Below are positions 31,025 to 37,352 of a stretch of DNA of 37,352 bases, piece by piece; positions within the stretch are counted from its first letter, which is position 1; the number at the start of each line of letters is the position of its first letter. A program made the position numbers and the translations under genes. The DNA is from Flavobacteriales bacterium (GTDB lineage Bacteria > Bacteroidota > Bacteroidia > Flavobacteriales > Flavobacteriaceae): the NCBI GenBank assembly GCA_024643405.1, contig JAHENA010000021.1, positions 1-37,352 on the forward strand, written 5' to 3'. Under the pieces are notes generated by a model, which was given only the letters and a program-made list of their open reading frames with translations, had not been told where the DNA came from and ran no database searches.

Positions 31025-32110
31025 ATGCGACTTTCTTATTTTTTGATACTTATTCTTATGATAGTATCGTGCTCCAAAAAGTATGATAAAACGCTACCAG
31101 AATCTAAAAATCTTGTAGAGTCGGTGTATTCTTCGGTTACGATTCAACCGGATAGCTTATATGAAGTTTATGCTATTGTATCAGGTATTTTGGATAAAAA
31201 TTTGAAAACAGAAGGAGATCTTATTTCTATAAATGAGCCACTCATAAAAATAATCAATAATACCCCAATTCTTAATACCCAAAATGCAAAATTGGCTTTA
31301 CAACTAGCGGAAAATAATTATTCTGGGAGTGCAGCCATTTTAGAAGGCATACAAAATGAAATTAATACTGCCATTTTAAAATATAAAAATGATTCCATTA
31401 ATTTTTTCAGACAACAAAATCTTTGGAACCAACAAATAGGATCAAAAGCTGATTATGATACTAAAAATCTTAATTATCAATTGGCTTCAAATAACCTAAG
31501 TCTTTTAAAAAATAAATACAATAACACTAAGAATTCCTTAGAAACAGCACTTAAACAGGCCCAAAATAATTTCCAAACGTCATTAATTAGCGCAAAAGAT
31601 TTTACCATTGTAAGTAAAATTAAAGGTAAAGTATATGCATTATATAAAGAGCCCGGCGAGATAGTTACCATTCAAGAACCCCTAGCATCTATAGGTAGTT
31701 CTATAAATTTTATCATTGAATTATTGGTAGATGAAGTAGATATTGTAAAAATATCTAAAAATCAAGAAGTCGTCATCACCCTTGATGCCTATAATGGTCA
31801 GGTATTCCCTGGAAAGATTTCAAAAATTTATCCTAAAAAGGATGAGCGCAATCAAACTTTTCTAGTCGAAGCTGTATTTATTAATCCTCCAAAAGTATTA
31901 TACCCAGGCCTTTCAGGTGAAGCCAATATAATTATTGCCAAAAAAGATGATGTTCTAACCATTCCAAAAGAGTATTTAATGGAAGGAAACAAAGTTAAAA
32001 CTGATAATGGCATTATGACTATTTCAACGGGATTACAAAATATGGAATATATAGAAATACTTTCCGGGATTACAAAAGACACCTATATCTATAAATCTAA
32101 AAATGACTAA
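31025..32110 (+). CDS. Efflux periplasmic adaptor lipoprotein (HlyD/MacA type)
   Basis: The 361-residue protein has a lipoprotein signal ending MIVSC (Cys16). A biotinyl-lipoyl-like hairpin flanks a coiled-coil at about 90-185 (LQLAENNYSGSAAIL to SLETALKQAQNN). The closing lipoyl half reads VSKIKGKVYALYKEPGEIV, and beta-barrel and membrane-proximal domains follow (FPGKISKIYPKKDERNQTFLVEAV in part). It connects an inner-membrane pump to an outer-membrane channel. The stop overlaps the permease start by 8 bases. No TolC-like gene is present here. Confidence 0.88.
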   Translation: MRLSYFLILILMIVSCSKKYDKTLPESKNLVESVYSSVTIQPDSLYEVYAIVSGILDKNLKTEGDLISINEPLIKIINNTPILNTQNAKLALQLAENNYSGSAAILEGIQNEINTAILKYKNDSINFFRQQNLWNQQIGSKADYDTKNLNYQLASNNLSLLKNKYNNTKNSLETALKQAQNNFQTSLISAKDFTIVSKIKGKVYALYKEPGEIVTIQEPLASIGSSINFIIELLVDEVDIVKISKNQEVVITLDAYNGQVFPGKISKIYPKKDERNQTFLVEAVFINPPKVLYPGLSGEANIIIAKKDDVLTIPKEYLMEGNKVKTDNGIMTISTGLQNMEYIEILSGITKDTYIYKSKND

Positions 32111-33365
32111 CTGGCCGGTTATATTAAGTATTGCCAAAACACATTTGCTTTCAAAAATCAAGCAAACAGCAACGGCGGCGCTTGGTGTTACTTTTGGCAT
32201 TGGAAGCTACATAACGTTGGTGTGCTTTATGACAGGATTAAATACCATGCTTGACGATTTAATTCTCAACCAAACGCCCCATGTGCATATTTATAATGAG
32301 ATTGAACCATCACAAAATCAACCTTTAAGTTTATTAGCAGATTTAAAGAACAACTTTAGTGTTATTCATTCTATTAAACCTAAAATGAGTCAGAAAAAAA
32401 TTCATAACGCGATACCAATTATTAACTATTTGAATAAAGATATTCAAGTAAGAGGCGCTATTCCTGAAGTAAAAACGCAAATATTTTATATTGCAGGGTC
32501 TATAGAACTAGCTGGTAATTTAACAGGCATTAACGTTATGGATGAAGCCAGATTATTTAATTTCAAAAATTATATAGTTGAAGGCACACCAGAAGATTTA
32601 GATACTAATGATAATGGCATTTTATTGGGTGCAGGCATCGCAAAAAAAATGTCTCTATCCATTGGAGACCGCATACAAATAAGTACTATAAAAGGAGATA
32701 TTTTCCGTTTGAAAATTGTTGCTATTTTTCAAAGTGGTATTGCTGATATTGATGCGATGCAAAGTTTTGCCAATTTAAAAACGGTACAGCGCATTTTAGG
32801 TGAAGCAGAAAATTATATAACAGACATCAATGTGAAGTTGTATGATATCGCATTAGCGCCTTCCCTATCAAAAAAAATAGAACAACAATTTCATTTAACC
32901 GCCATAGATATTAAAACAGCGAATGCGCAATTTGAAACTGGTACCACAGTAAGAAATCTGATTACTTATGCTGTTTCCATTACATTACTGATAGTAGCAG
33001 GATTTGGCATTTATAATATCTTAAATATGCTTATTTATGAAAAGATGAATGACATTGCTATTTTAAAAGCGACAGGGTTTTCAGGGAAAGATGTTCAGAT
33101 AATATTTATGAGCCAGGCAATGATTATTGGTTTTGTAGGTGGTGTTTTAGGATTATTACTTGGCTATGGCTTAGTCAGTTTTATTGATACCATACCATTC
33201 AGGACAGAATCTTTGCCAACAGTAAAAACATACCCGGTAAATTTAGATCCTATGTTTTTTGTCATAGGTTTTTCATTTGCCATATTTTCCACTTTTTTAG
33301 CAGGTTATTTTCCTGCAAGAAAAGCCAAAAAGATAGATCCTGTAACCATTATAAGAGGTCAGTAA
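32103..33365 (+). CDS. ABC transporter permease of the FtsX/MacB/LolC type
   Basis: The 420-residue protein has a first membrane segment near 20-45, a large periplasmic domain to about 275, and three C-terminal segments (about 285-310, 335-365, 385-405). This is the FtsX pattern, with EKMNDIAILKATGFSGKDVQIIFMSQA as the coupling region (given in part) and the end FPARKAKKIDPVTIIRG. Together with the ATPase and adaptor it forms a MacAB-like or Lol-like exporter for lipid, peptide or lipoprotein. The substrate is unknown. Confidence 0.9.
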   Translation: MTNWPVILSIAKTHLLSKIKQTATAALGVTFGIGSYITLVCFMTGLNTMLDDLILNQTPHVHIYNEIEPSQNQPLSLLADLKNNFSVIHSIKPKMSQKKIHNAIPIINYLNKDIQVRGAIPEVKTQIFYIAGSIELAGNLTGINVMDEARLFNFKNYIVEGTPEDLDTNDNGILLGAGIAKKMSLSIGDRIQISTIKGDIFRLKIVAIFQSGIADIDAMQSFANLKTVQRILGEAENYITDINVKLYDIALAPSLSKKIEQQFHLTAIDIKTANAQFETGTTVRNLITYAVSITLLIVAGFGIYNILNMLIYEKMNDIAILKATGFSGKDVQIIFMSQAMIIGFVGGVLGLLLGYGLVSFIDTIPFRTESLPTVKTYPVNLDPMFFVIGFSFAIFSTFLAGYFPARKAKKIDPVTIIRGQ

Positions 33366-33366
33366 A

Positions 33367-34041
33367 ATGAATACTGTTTTAGAAACAAAAAATATTAATA
33401 AATATTTCAGAAAGCCTGTGTTATATCATGTTTTAAAGGATATAAACTTTCAAATTAAAACAGGAGAATTTGCTTCTATTATGGGAAAATCAGGTTGCGG
33501 AAAATCAACCTTACTCTATATACTTTCCACTATGGATACCGATTATGAAGGAGAACTATTATTGAATAACCAATTAATAACAGGTCAAGACAGAAATCAC
33601 TTATCATATTTAAGAAACAAACATATAGGTTTTGTCTTTCAGTTTCACTTCTTATTGTCTGAATTTACCGTCTTAGAGAACGTCATGCTTCCTGCTAAAA
33701 AATTAGCAGAAAAAACAAGCAAAGAAATTGAACATGATGCTTTTGAAAAATTAAAAATGCTTAACATAGATCATTTAGCCTATAAACAGGCATCTAGAGT
33801 ATCAGGAGGAGAAAAACAACGCATAGCGATTGCAAGAGCACTAATAAATAACCCTTCTATCATCATGGGTGATGAGCCAACCGGTAATTTAGATAGTTAT
33901 AATTCAGAAAACGTTTTTAATATTTTCAAACAATTAAGCGCTGAACATAACTTATCGTTATTAGTGGTTACTCATGACGAGGATTTTGCGAAAAGAACGG
34001 ATAGAATTATTACCATGGAAGATGGGACAATTTTAGCTTAA
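33367..34041 (+). CDS. ABC transporter ATPase of the LolD/MacB type
   Basis: The 224-residue ATPase powers the permease encoded directly before it (1-base gap). Walker A GKSGCGKST is at 40-48, Q-loop in FVFQFHFLLSEFT, signature VSGGEKQRIAIARAL, Walker B IIMGDEPTGNLD, H-loop TH in LLVVTHDEDFA. All residues for ATP hydrolysis are present. A run of eight T with a weak hairpin about 20 bases after the stop may end the operon. Confidence 0.94.
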   Translation: MNTVLETKNINKYFRKPVLYHVLKDINFQIKTGEFASIMGKSGCGKSTLLYILSTMDTDYEGELLLNNQLITGQDRNHLSYLRNKHIGFVFQFHFLLSEFTVLENVMLPAKKLAEKTSKEIEHDAFEKLKMLNIDHLAYKQASRVSGGEKQRIAIARALINNPSIIMGDEPTGNLDSYNSENVFNIFKQLSAEHNLSLLVVTHDEDFAKRTDRIITMEDGTILA

Positions 34042-34144
34042 CAAGATAAAAGAAACACTGTTTTTTTTTAATTAAAATGGTTTATTTAGTCGTTTAAAGT
34101 TTAATAATTATCTCAACAGAAATGGTGTTTAATTGCTGATATAG

Positions 34145-34188
34145 TTGATTTTAGTCATTTAAAATAACCATTTTAAAACCTAACTTTA
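34145..34188 (+). promoter_or_regulatory. FNR-like box plus -7 element for dnaJ-cbpM
   Basis: The box TTGAT-TTTA-GTCAT (34145-34158) is followed after 22 bases by TAACTTTA (34181-34188). The inferred start is near 34193, 23 bases before the ATG. Confidence 0.7.
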
Positions 34189-34215
34189 ATATTTAATTCC
34201 AAAATACCTTATAAT

Positions 34216-35100
34216 ATGGCGTTTATAGATTACTATAAGATTTTAGGCGTTCCAAAAACTGCAACTGAAGCCGATATAAAAAAAGCTTACAGAAAATTAG
34301 CCAGGAAATACCATCCTGACTTAAACCCTAATGACAAAGCTGCTGAAATTAAATTCAAAGAAATTAATGATGCCAATGAAGTTTTAAGTAATTCTGAAAA
34401 CAGAAAAAAATACGACCAATATGGCGAACACTGGCAACATAGTGAAGAATTTGAAAAGGCCAAACAACAGCAACAATATCAGCGAAGTACTCAAGGTTCT
34501 GCAAAAGGGTTTTCTCAGGAAGATTTTTCAGATATTTTTGGCAGCATGTTTGGTGGAAGAGCTTCAGGAAGCGGTGACAGACAGATTAAATTTAGAGGTC
34601 AGGATTTTAATGCAGAACTGCAACTAGATTTAAAAGATATTTTTACCACACACACACGAACCTTAACTGTGAATGGGAAAAATATTAGAATCACCATCCC
34701 CGCAGGTATAGAAAATGGACAGATTATAAAAATAAAAGGGCATGGTGGTCCAGGTGTCAATGGAGGACCCAATGGTGATTTATTAATTCAATTCTCTATT
34801 GTTAATAATTCCAAATTTAAAAGAGACAAAGATAATCTGCATGTCACTGTAGATTTAGATGTGTATAAGGCCTTATTAGGTGGTGAAGTTATGATTGATA
34901 CTTTTAATGGAAAAGTAAAACTTAATATAAAACCAGAAACTCAAAATGGCACAAAAGTTAAACTTAAAGGCAAGGGATTTCCTAAATACAAAAAAGAAGG
35001 GCAATTTGGAGACCTGTATATCACTTATCATATAAAAATACCAGAAAAACTTTCTAACCAAGAGAAAGCGCTCATTGAACAGTTACAAAAACTTCGTTAA
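34216..35100 (+). CDS. DnaJ-family co-chaperone (CbpA-like)
   Basis: The 294-residue protein has a J-domain at about 4-70 with the HPD motif (His33-Asp35), a Gln/Gly/Ser-rich linker at about 78-130, and the C-terminal substrate-binding DnaJ domain, without the zinc-finger cysteines. This is the CbpA (class B) plan. It stimulates Hsp70 (DnaK) ATPase and hands over unfolded proteins. cbpM follows 2 bases downstream, as in E. coli, where CbpM inhibits CbpA. It is placed under the regulon promoter, like hsp20. Confidence 0.93.
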   Translation: MAFIDYYKILGVPKTATEADIKKAYRKLARKYHPDLNPNDKAAEIKFKEINDANEVLSNSENRKKYDQYGEHWQHSEEFEKAKQQQQYQRSTQGSAKGFSQEDFSDIFGSMFGGRASGSGDRQIKFRGQDFNAELQLDLKDIFTTHTRTLTVNGKNIRITIPAGIENGQIIKIKGHGGPGVNGGPNGDLLIQFSIVNNSKFKRDKDNLHVTVDLDVYKALLGGEVMIDTFNGKVKLNIKPETQNGTKVKLKGKGFPKYKKEGQFGDLYITYHIKIPEKLSNQEKALIEQLQKLR

Positions 35101-35102
35101 TT

Positions 35103-35402
35103 ATGGGAACAAAAAAATTAATATCAGTACAATTAATGTGCAATCATTACAACATTCCTGTATCCTTTATTGATGCATTACAAGAATTTCAACTGGTTGA
35201 TATCATTATTGAAAATGAACATTTATATATTCACCAATCCCAATTAAAAGAAGTTGAAAAAATGATGCGCATGCATTATGAGCTTGACATTAATTTTGAG
35301 GGTTTAGATGCCATTTATAACTTACTTCATCAAGTTGAAACTTTAAAAGAAGAAATCATTTTGCTACAAAACAAATTAAAATTCTATGAAGATTTATCAT
35401 AA
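35103..35402 (+). CDS. CbpM-like chaperone modulator (MerR-HTH-like)
   Basis: The 99-residue protein begins KKLISVQLMCNHYNIPVSFIDALQEFQLV, which fits the CbpM/MerR-like first half, and ends in a coiled helix (LLHQVETLKEEIILLQNKLKFYE). CbpM binds the J-domain of CbpA and blocks its access to DnaK. The 2-base spacing from the dnaJ gene supports the pairing. A DNA-binding role of the MerR type is less likely at this small size and in this context. Confidence 0.82.
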   Translation: MGTKKLISVQLMCNHYNIPVSFIDALQEFQLVDIIIENEHLYIHQSQLKEVEKMMRMHYELDINFEGLDAIYNLLHQVETLKEEIILLQNKLKFYEDLS

Positions 35403-35428
35403 ATTAAACCTAAAATTTATATTTTAAT

Positions 35429-35833
35429 TTAATATGAATGCCTTCTTATTGGATTATCATCATTAGTAGTTGTTCTTCTACCCTTAACTTTTGTATTATT
35501 ATTGATGTGATATTCTCTGATGTTATCCTCAAAATAATTATTAATCCTTATTTGTTTTGAATGTTTAAAATTGACCGTGTTAAATCTTGGAGGCAAAACT
35601 TTGACAGTTAACCAAACTCCGTTATCAAAATAGATATAATTGCCATACGTTAAATCATAATAAACCACATAATCAGGAAAATAAATATACCTTAAGTTAA
35701 TCACCCTATTTGGATAAAACCAAGGAGGTGTAGGATGATTATTATGAGTAGATACGATAACCGGCCCACAACTGTCTAAGCTAATAAAAACGCTTAAAAA
35801 AAACATTGTAAACATCAGTTTTATGGTTTTCAT
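35429..35833 (-). CDS. Small lipoprotein-like protein of unknown function
   Basis: I do not recognise this family. The 134 residues start with a hydrophobic signal ending SLDSC (Cys22), a weak lipobox. The mature part is rich in Tyr, Asn and Pro (FPDYVVYYDLTYGNYIYFDNGVW) and ends with a basic, disordered tail. It probably sits in the envelope. Its leader is about 14 bases from the FNR-like promoter at 35852-35895. It converges with cbpM; I see no terminator hairpin in the 26 bases between them. Confidence 0.65.
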   Translation of the reverse strand: MKTIKLMFTMFFLSVFISLDSCGPVIVSTHNNHPTPPWFYPNRVINLRYIYFPDYVVYYDLTYGNYIYFDNGVWLTVKVLPPRFNTVNFKHSKQIRINNYFEDNIREYHINNNTKVKGRRTTTNDDNPIRRHSY

Positions 35834-35851
35834 ATCATCCTATTTTAACTA

Positions 35852-35895
35852 TAAAAGAATTTATTTTAAATAAATTTTAAAATGATATTGGTCAA
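35852..35895 (-). promoter_or_regulatory. FNR-like box plus -7 element for the small lipoprotein
   Basis: In gene sense the box TTGAC-CAAT-ATCAT (35895-35882) is followed after 22 bases by TTCTTTTA (35859-35852), one base off TAnnTTTA. This is among the weaker members of the set, but the spacing is exact. Confidence 0.6.
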
Positions 35896-36009
35896 TTCTC
35901 AAAATTCCATTTGATTAACGCTTCTAATAAATTTATGACACGAACCTTCACTGCAACGTATACAGTTTCTTAATTAGAAAATAAAAGTCCAACAAAAAAT
36001 CTTTTGGCA

Positions 36010-36053
36010 TTGATTAAAATCATTTTGAAGCTTTTTCTATAAGGCTACTTTTA
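36010..36053 (+). promoter_or_regulatory. FNR-like box plus -7 element for the acidic repeat protein
   Basis: The box TTGAT-TAAA-ATCAT (36010-36023) is followed after 22 bases by TACTTTTA (36046-36053), identical to the element at 29266-29273. The inferred start is near 36058, 26 bases before the ATG. Confidence 0.75.
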
Positions 36054-36083
36054 GCCTAATATTAATTTTAAATAATAAGTACT

Positions 36084-36758
36084 ATGAAAAAAATAATTTT
36101 ATTAGGAGCAATGGTGGTTTTAGGAACTGCTACCTTATTTGCACAAGACCAATTAAAGGACCAAGATCAGGACAGAGATCAAGATCGCGTTATTCTGGTT
36201 GATGGGGATGTTTTACATATTAGAGATCGGGACCAAATTAGGTTAAAAGATCAAATAGTATTGGATGATGGAACAGTTGTAAATCCTGATGGTACGTATA
36301 TGACTAAAGATCAAGACAGATTGCGTTTAAAAGATGGCGAATGTTTAGATAATGATGGTATTAAATATCGCAATGAATACCAATATCGATTTAAAGTACA
36401 AAAAGAAAACAAAGGATTAAATGAAAGTCAAGTTGCAGAACGTAATCAAAACAGATATCAAATAATAGCCATGGATGGTGAACTATATCAAATTAGAAAT
36501 CAATCTCAAGAACAAGTTCGCCAACAACTAAAACTAAATAATGGAACAGTTGTGAATCCAGACGGAAGCTATCAAACACAAGATCGTGCTCAATTACGTC
36601 TTAAAGAAGGTGAATGTTTGAACATGGATGGAGAAATGTATCAAAACATGTTTCAACATAGAAAAATGATCAATGAAAAAGCTTTGAATAAAAATTTAAA
36701 TAAAAATAAAATTCAAACTAAACCACAGGTCAAAAAAACAAAAAAAGGGATTTCTTAA
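36084..36758 (+). CDS. Exported protein with two copies of a DUF6799-like unit
   Basis: The 224-residue protein has a signal peptide (MKKIILLGAMVVLGTATLFA). Two similar units follow: about 36-110 and 124-195, each with a pattern of an initial DG(D/E)xxxIR, then NGTVVNPDGSY or DGTVVNPDGTY, a D(R/Q)xxLRLK(D/E)GEC element and a final DG(I/E)xY. This resembles DUF6799 as I remember it, which is a tentative call. The first 25 mature residues are a Gln/Asp/Arg-rich stretch, and the tail is basic and Asn/Lys-rich. A strong terminator follows. Confidence 0.65.
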   Translation: MKKIILLGAMVVLGTATLFAQDQLKDQDQDRDQDRVILVDGDVLHIRDRDQIRLKDQIVLDDGTVVNPDGTYMTKDQDRLRLKDGECLDNDGIKYRNEYQYRFKVQKENKGLNESQVAERNQNRYQIIAMDGELYQIRNQSQEQVRQQLKLNNGTVVNPDGSYQTQDRAQLRLKEGECLNMDGEMYQNMFQHRKMINEKALNKNLNKNKIQTKPQVKKTKKGIS

Positions 36759-36767
36759 TTCAATAGA

Positions 36768-36797
36768 AAAAAGGGGTTTTATTCAAAACCCCTTTTT
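36768..36797 (+). terminator. Intrinsic terminator after the repeat protein
   Basis: A 13-base stem (AAAAAGGGGTTTT / AAAACCCCTTTTT) with an ATTC loop and five final T. It lies 10 bases after the stop codon and 21 bases before the next gene. Confidence 0.88.
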
Positions 36798-36817
36798 AAA
36801 ATTCAAAACTGGTCATT

Positions 36818-37352
36818 ATGAAATTGCAAATATTTAAATTTAGTCTTCTATTTTTAATTCATTTTATTGTTAATCCAATATTTGCACAAGACAAATCCGA
36901 GATTTCCAGACGCTCTGAAAATAGAAATTCATCTTACTTTTCAATAAATTTAAGTTTTATTAGTGATGCCGTTTATTTGGGACGAAAAGATTCCATAACA
37001 GCGCCATACTTGAATCCATCCCTCATTTATCATAACAAATCAGGATTTTATGCTTTAGGTTCATTTTCATACCTCACAAAATCTGATCAGAGCAGAATTG
37101 ATTTGTTTTTAGGAAGTATAGGATACGATTTTAATTCTAAAAATTTAAGTGGTGATTTTTCAATAACAAAATATTTTTTTAATACGGATAGTTATAATGT
37201 AATTTCAGAAGTTGACGCTGACATCACGGCCAGTTTAAAATATGATTTTGATTTATTATATTTATCTGCTTCTTCAACGTATTTCATTGCTAAAGAGAGT
37301 AATTCAGATCTTTTTTTATCTACTGAAATAGGACATGATTTTGTTACTTCTA
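36818..37352 (+). CDS. Exported barrel-like protein, N-terminal part (cut by window edge)
   Basis: This open frame starts at the ATG at 36818 and runs off the window, giving 178 visible residues. It begins with a signal peptide (MKLQIFKFSLLFLIHFIVNPIFA, given in part; cleavage near AQDKSE). The mature part shows alternating hydrophobic and polar residues with many Tyr, Phe and Ser (FYALGSFSYLT, YLSASSTYFI), typical of outer-membrane beta-strands. I do not recognise the family. No FNR-like box is visible in the short gap after the terminator. Confidence 0.6.
   Translation, partial: MKLQIFKFSLLFLIHFIVNPIFAQDKSEISRRSENRNSSYFSINLSFISDAVYLGRKDSITAPYLNPSLIYHNKSGFYALGSFSYLTKSDQSRIDLFLGSIGYDFNSKNLSGDFSITKYFFNTDSYNVISEVDADITASLKYDFDLLYLSASSTYFIAKESNSDLFLSTEIGHDFVTS

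Noticed and set aside
34050-34072. T-run after the ABC ATPase gene as a clear terminator
   Set aside because: Eight T are present but the hairpin before them has only about five pairs, so I did not list it as a feature.
1-37352. Horizontally acquired island
   Set aside because: Base composition, promoter type and operon style look uniform through the window, and no integrase, transposase, tRNA boundary or flanking direct repeat is visible.

Overview
The window looks like part of a chromosome from a flavobacterium-like member of the Bacteroidota. It is AT-rich, uses promoters with TAnnTTTG-type -7 elements and few Shine-Dalgarno sequences, encodes a secreted protein with a type IX secretion (T9SS) C-terminal tail, and carries a MoaC/MoaB fusion and CbpM/DnaJ and DsrE/TusE sets. 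I see no transposases, phage genes, tRNA or rRNA genes and no CRISPR array. The genus is not determined.

Layout. (1) 1-5963, minus strand: a nine-gene molybdenum cofactor operon, moeA - modE-like HTH - TSUP transporter - mobA - moaD - moeB - moaE - moaCB - moaA (cut by the window edge). Its promoter lies inside a near-canonical ModE operator. (2) 6229-8275, plus: a sulfide:quinone oxidoreductase-like enzyme, a single-cysteine DsrC/TusE protein and a DsrE-like protein. (3) 8508-10214, plus: a secreted lamin-tail protein with a T9SS tail. (4) 10350-20912, mostly minus: OmpA-like lipoprotein, Hsp20, beta-CASP RNase, ATP-cone/Mrr-like nuclease, an eRF1-like protein, four two-domain universal stress proteins and an oxygen-independent class II ribonucleotide reductase. 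(5) 21030-22789, plus: DUF2267, alpha/beta hydrolase and phosphoribosyltransferase genes. (6) 22790-23653: an 860-base stretch with no credible gene, but with three copies of an 11-bp-stem hairpin about 180 bp apart, a regulon promoter at one end and a strong terminator at the other, so a candidate non-coding RNA. (7) 23654-27955, minus: a fifth universal stress protein plus membrane protein, then a multi-PAS histidine kinase and a response regulator fused to a CRP/FNR-type DNA-binding module. (8) 28117-36758: TerB-like/DUF302/thioredoxin operon; WG-repeat/M50 protease/ABC efflux operon; DnaJ-CbpM; a small lipoprotein; a repeat protein; then a truncated barrel-like protein.

The unifying observation is a regulatory one. 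Thirteen copies of an FNR-like palindrome (consensus TTGAT-N4-ATCAT) serve fourteen promoters, and in all fourteen the palindrome ends exactly 22 nt before a TAnnTT(T/A)(G/A) element. This places the palindrome centre near -41.5 if transcription starts about 5 nt beyond the element. One palindrome serves two divergent promoters. Most regions outside the molybdenum cofactor operon and the kinase/regulator pair are headed by such a promoter. The likely regulator is the REC-CRP protein at 25023-26078, partnered with the kinase at 26075-27955, whose first PAS domain has a histidine where FixL binds haem and whose second is a LOV-like domain with the photoactive cysteine replaced by serine.

My reading is a low-oxygen or redox survival regulon, comparable in content to the DosR-type dormancy regulons of other phyla: stress proteins, chaperones, RNA turnover, class II RNR, sulfide oxidation, thiol repair and one candidate ncRNA. 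Gene calls rest on sequence motifs read by eye. Transcription starts, regulator-site pairing and the ncRNA are inferences.
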